DNA of 27,211 nt from NCBI GenBank assembly GCA_963803155.1, contig CAWDMN010000090.1, positions 1-27,211 on the forward strand, in the 5' to 3' direction. Below, one piece after another: positions 25,674 through 27,211 of this stretch (position 1 is the first letter of the stretch; each line of letters opens with the position of its first letter). Below the pieces are notes generated by a model. It was given only the letters and a program-made list of their open reading frames with translations. It was not told the DNA's origin and did no database searches. This DNA is from CAWDMN01 sp963803155 (GTDB lineage Bacteria; Acidobacteriota; Terriglobia; Versatilivoradales; Versatilivoraceae). The translations under genes and the position numbers were made by a program.

Positions 25674-26507
25674 TCAAAGGGGTTCTGAGGCCGCCGCGGA
25701 AGGAGTACCCAGCATCACCACCACTTCCACACCCCGGTTTACGTTCAGGATTCTCGCCGCCGAACCACGGTTCGTGCAAATTTCAAGGAAGCCGGAACTG
25801 CCCACGATCGCGAACAGCTCCGAAGGCTTGCCCATCGAATACGCCAGGTTCAGGTGGGTGATTTCATGCTGGTTGATAACAATCTTGAAGGGTGGCGGGT
25901 TCATGGCAAACAGCTCCGGAAGGTCCTCGGGTCGAAGATTGGTGAGAACGTTTCCGAATTTGTCAATTTTAAGAACAGCCCCCTTTACGAAATTGTTACC
26001 GACCCGCTTGGGCTTCGGCGACGCAAAAACGACATAGTCGCTGATGGGCTCGCCGAACTTGCCGGCGTCCACCCCTTTGCTCAGCCACGCGGCGACAGGG
26101 GCAAAGATGTCGCGTCCGTGAAACGTGGTGCTGACCGGGTTCAGGAAGTAATGGTCGGCCGTCACGTGGCGGACGACCATCCTCTCTTCCTGTTGGCAGA
26201 CCAAAGAAAGTACACCGTTATCGGGGGCAACGAACTGGTGAGCCATGCTGCTCGCCAACAATGGGCGGCGCGCTGTCCCTACGCCCGGGTCAACCACAAT
26301 CAAGTGAATCGTATCCGAGGGAAAGTAGCGATAGCTTTGGGCCAGCGCGTAAGCCGCGTCGAAGATATCGTAGGATGTCACATGGTGCGTGATGTCCACG
26401 ATTTCGACGTCGGGATTGATGTTGTAGATGACCCCCTTCATCGTACCGACGAAGTGGTCGGCAGTGCCAAAATCGGTTATCAGGGTAATGATGGGTTTGC
26501 GCGTCAA
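25674..26507 (-). CDS. SAM hydroxide adenosyltransferase (DUF62 / S-adenosylmethionine hydrolase)
   Basis: 277 residues, full family length. The N-terminus (IITLITDFGTADHFVGTMKG, NPDVEIVDITHHV) and the D-R-H triad of this fluorinase-related family are intact: D73 and R80 in VVDPGVGTARRP, and H130 in FHGRDIFAPVAA. Such enzymes hydrolyse S-adenosylmethionine to adenosine and methionine using a triad-activated hydroxide. They lack the loop of true fluorinases/chlorinases. The C-terminal domain carries IDKFGNVLTNL. The only possible start is TTG 26507, since TGA lies two codons upstream; GGAG sits about seven bases before it, and an out-of-frame ATG overlaps the region. Cytoplasmic housekeeping-type enzyme. 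It lies 98 bp downstream of the aldo/keto reductase in the same direction. Confidence 0.93.
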   Translation of the reverse strand: MTRKPIITLITDFGTADHFVGTMKGVIYNINPDVEIVDITHHVTSYDIFDAAYALAQSYRYFPSDTIHLIVVDPGVGTARRPLLASSMAHQFVAPDNGVLSLVCQQEERMVVRHVTADHYFLNPVSTTFHGRDIFAPVAAWLSKGVDAGKFGEPISDYVVFASPKPKRVGNNFVKGAVLKIDKFGNVLTNLRPEDLPELFAMNPPPFKIVINQHEITHLNLAYSMGKPSELFAIVGSSGFLEICTNRGSAARILNVNRGVEVVVMLGTPSAAASEPL

Positions 26508-26605
26508 AGGTCATCTCCGGTTCTCAAACGACCCGCGCCGGAAGGCTGGCAAGGTTCTTCGGAATCAAGTTCCGTCACCGCCATCTCTGCCAGTCGGGCT
26601 CTTGC

Positions 26606-27211
26606 TTATTGGTTGAAGATTGCGCGGAACTGGTCCAGGTTCAGTGGCGGCGTTTGTGCCGTCCTCAGATTTTCGGCCACGTGCTCACGCCGGCTCATTC
26701 CCACCAGGGCGGAAGCGATGCCCGGTGTGGAGCGCACAAACTGGATGGCTCGTTGCGCGTCCTTTTCCAGCCCGGGGAACCAGGCGTGAGTTTCCTTGGG
26801 CAGGCTCTCAGTTAATTTTTGCTGAAGCAAGCTGGCGCTCGCAAAAACCAGCATGCCGTGGGCACGGGCCACCTGCAGAACCGGGACGGCCGTGCCATTG
26901 ACGTGTTGCGTTCGGGCAGACAGGGCTTCCGGCATGGCGAGGTTGTAGGGCAGTTGGACCGCGCGGAAATGATGGTCCTCGCCCCCACCTCCTCCGCCAT
27001 GCGCAAAAGGTCGGGGAGCGAAAGCGCTTCGCGTGAGTCCAGCCCTACGCGGTAGCCATTCCAGGTTGCCGTGCCGAACATCAATTTTGCCTTCGCCCAC
27101 TGCCTTTTCTAGGGCGGCAAAGGCCGCGCGCACCCGTCGATCAAATTCCTTACGTTCCACGTTGGAAGCCTGTATTTCAGGATTATGTAAATAATAAATA
27201 TCCAGCGCATC
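26606..27211 (-). CDS. Aldo/keto reductase family protein, 5' end beyond window, two homopolymer frameshifts
   Basis: The reading frame enters at the window edge (DALDIYYLHNPEIQ, a classic aldo/keto reductase strand-and-loop). It continues as EKAVGEGK, then, after dropping one A at 27085-27088, as LMFGTATWNGYRVGL and LPDLLRMAEEVG. After adding one base at the five Cs of 26982-26986 it returns to GEDHHFRAVQLPYNLAMPEA, QVARAHGMLVFASASLLQQK and FVRSTPGIASALVGMSRREH, ending at 26606. The barrel C-terminus with the NADPH-binding STPGIASALVGM block is complete; the catalytic Asp-Tyr-Lys part lies upstream of the window. The family reduces aldehydes or ketones with NADPH. Two compensating indels at homopolymers suggest sequencing error rather than a pseudogene. 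Confidence 0.85.
   Translation of the reverse strand, partial: DALDIYYLHNPEIQASNVERKEFDRRVRAAFAALEKAVGEGKIDVRHGNLEWLPRRAGLTRSAFAPRPFAHGGGGGGEDHHFRAVQLPYNLAMPEALSARTQHVNGTAVPVLQVARAHGMLVFASASLLQQKLTESLPKETHAWFPGLEKDAQRAIQFVRSTPGIASALVGMSRREHVAENLRTAQTPPLNLDQFRAIFNQ

Noticed and set aside
25674..26507. Fluorinase or chlorinase
   Set aside because: The intact D-R-H triad fits the hydroxide adenosyltransferases, which are the common members of the family; halogenase features were not seen.
25854..26789. 311-codon plus-strand frame opposite the SAM-hydrolase gene
   Set aside because: Antisense to a complete D-R-H family member and crossing two genes; no domain seen.

Overview
The window is most consistent with an environmental Acidobacteriota (Solibacter/Bryobacter- or Terriglobales-like) chromosome or metagenome contig. 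The best evidence is the 1117-residue Oar-type TonB-dependent receptor with an N-terminal carboxypeptidase-regulatory-like domain. Support comes from Tat- or Sec-exported SelA-like/amidohydrolase, DegT and GH127 proteins of kinds common in that phylum. No rRNA, tRNA, CRISPR array, transposase or integrase was found. The phylum call is inference from gene content.

Layout. 1-1942 (minus): remains of two overlapping signalling genes, a hybrid histidine kinase cut off inside its HisKA domain and a downstream membrane GAF sensor that runs off the window; both are broken by many indels. 1945-4787 (plus): a 5'-truncated SelA-like PLP enzyme and its partner exported amidohydrolase. 4759-8744 (minus): a DUF4395 membrane protein and the TonB receptor. 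The receptor is divergent from an XRE regulator with a periplasmic-binding-protein-like domain (8936-10054). 10415-12630 (plus): a loose set of a VOC protein, a QueG-like 4Fe-4S protein and an anchored DsrE protein. 13084-20291: an exported group with a Tat DegT aminotransferase, a propeller lipoprotein, a DUF4832 glycosidase-like protein and a GH127 beta-L-arabinofuranosidase, with C-terminal scraps of a ceramidase-like gene and of a second DegT gene between them. 20852-22896 (minus): the C-terminal half of a second hybrid kinase abutting a frameshifted esterase. 23154-27211: an M48 protease, a CNNM/CBS (CorC/HlyC) membrane protein, a SAM hydroxide adenosyltransferase and a partial aldo/keto reductase.

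Two themes stand out. First, several genes are cut at sharp joints (about 1940, 14605, 16241 and 22165-22220), always leaving 3' parts. These could be genuine deletion or recombination scars or assembly joins. Second, at least six frameshifts in otherwise well-conserved genes fall at short homopolymers and can each be repaired by one base, which points to sequencing error at least as much as to gene decay; the first 2 kb is worst.

Functional links. The SelA-like/amidohydrolase pair recalls known lyase/deacetylase pairs for modified hydroxy- or amino-acid-like substrates. The receptor/regulator pair suggests ligand-controlled outer-membrane uptake. The GH127/DUF4832/propeller/DegT group looks like exported handling of arabinose-containing or other plant or cell-wall sugars. 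No complete new defence or mobile system is evident. The most unusual items are the Tat-lipoprotein-like DegT aminotransferase, the 7-bp tandem repeat inserted in a kinase ATPase domain, and the paired ACAATGT repeats between receptor and regulator.
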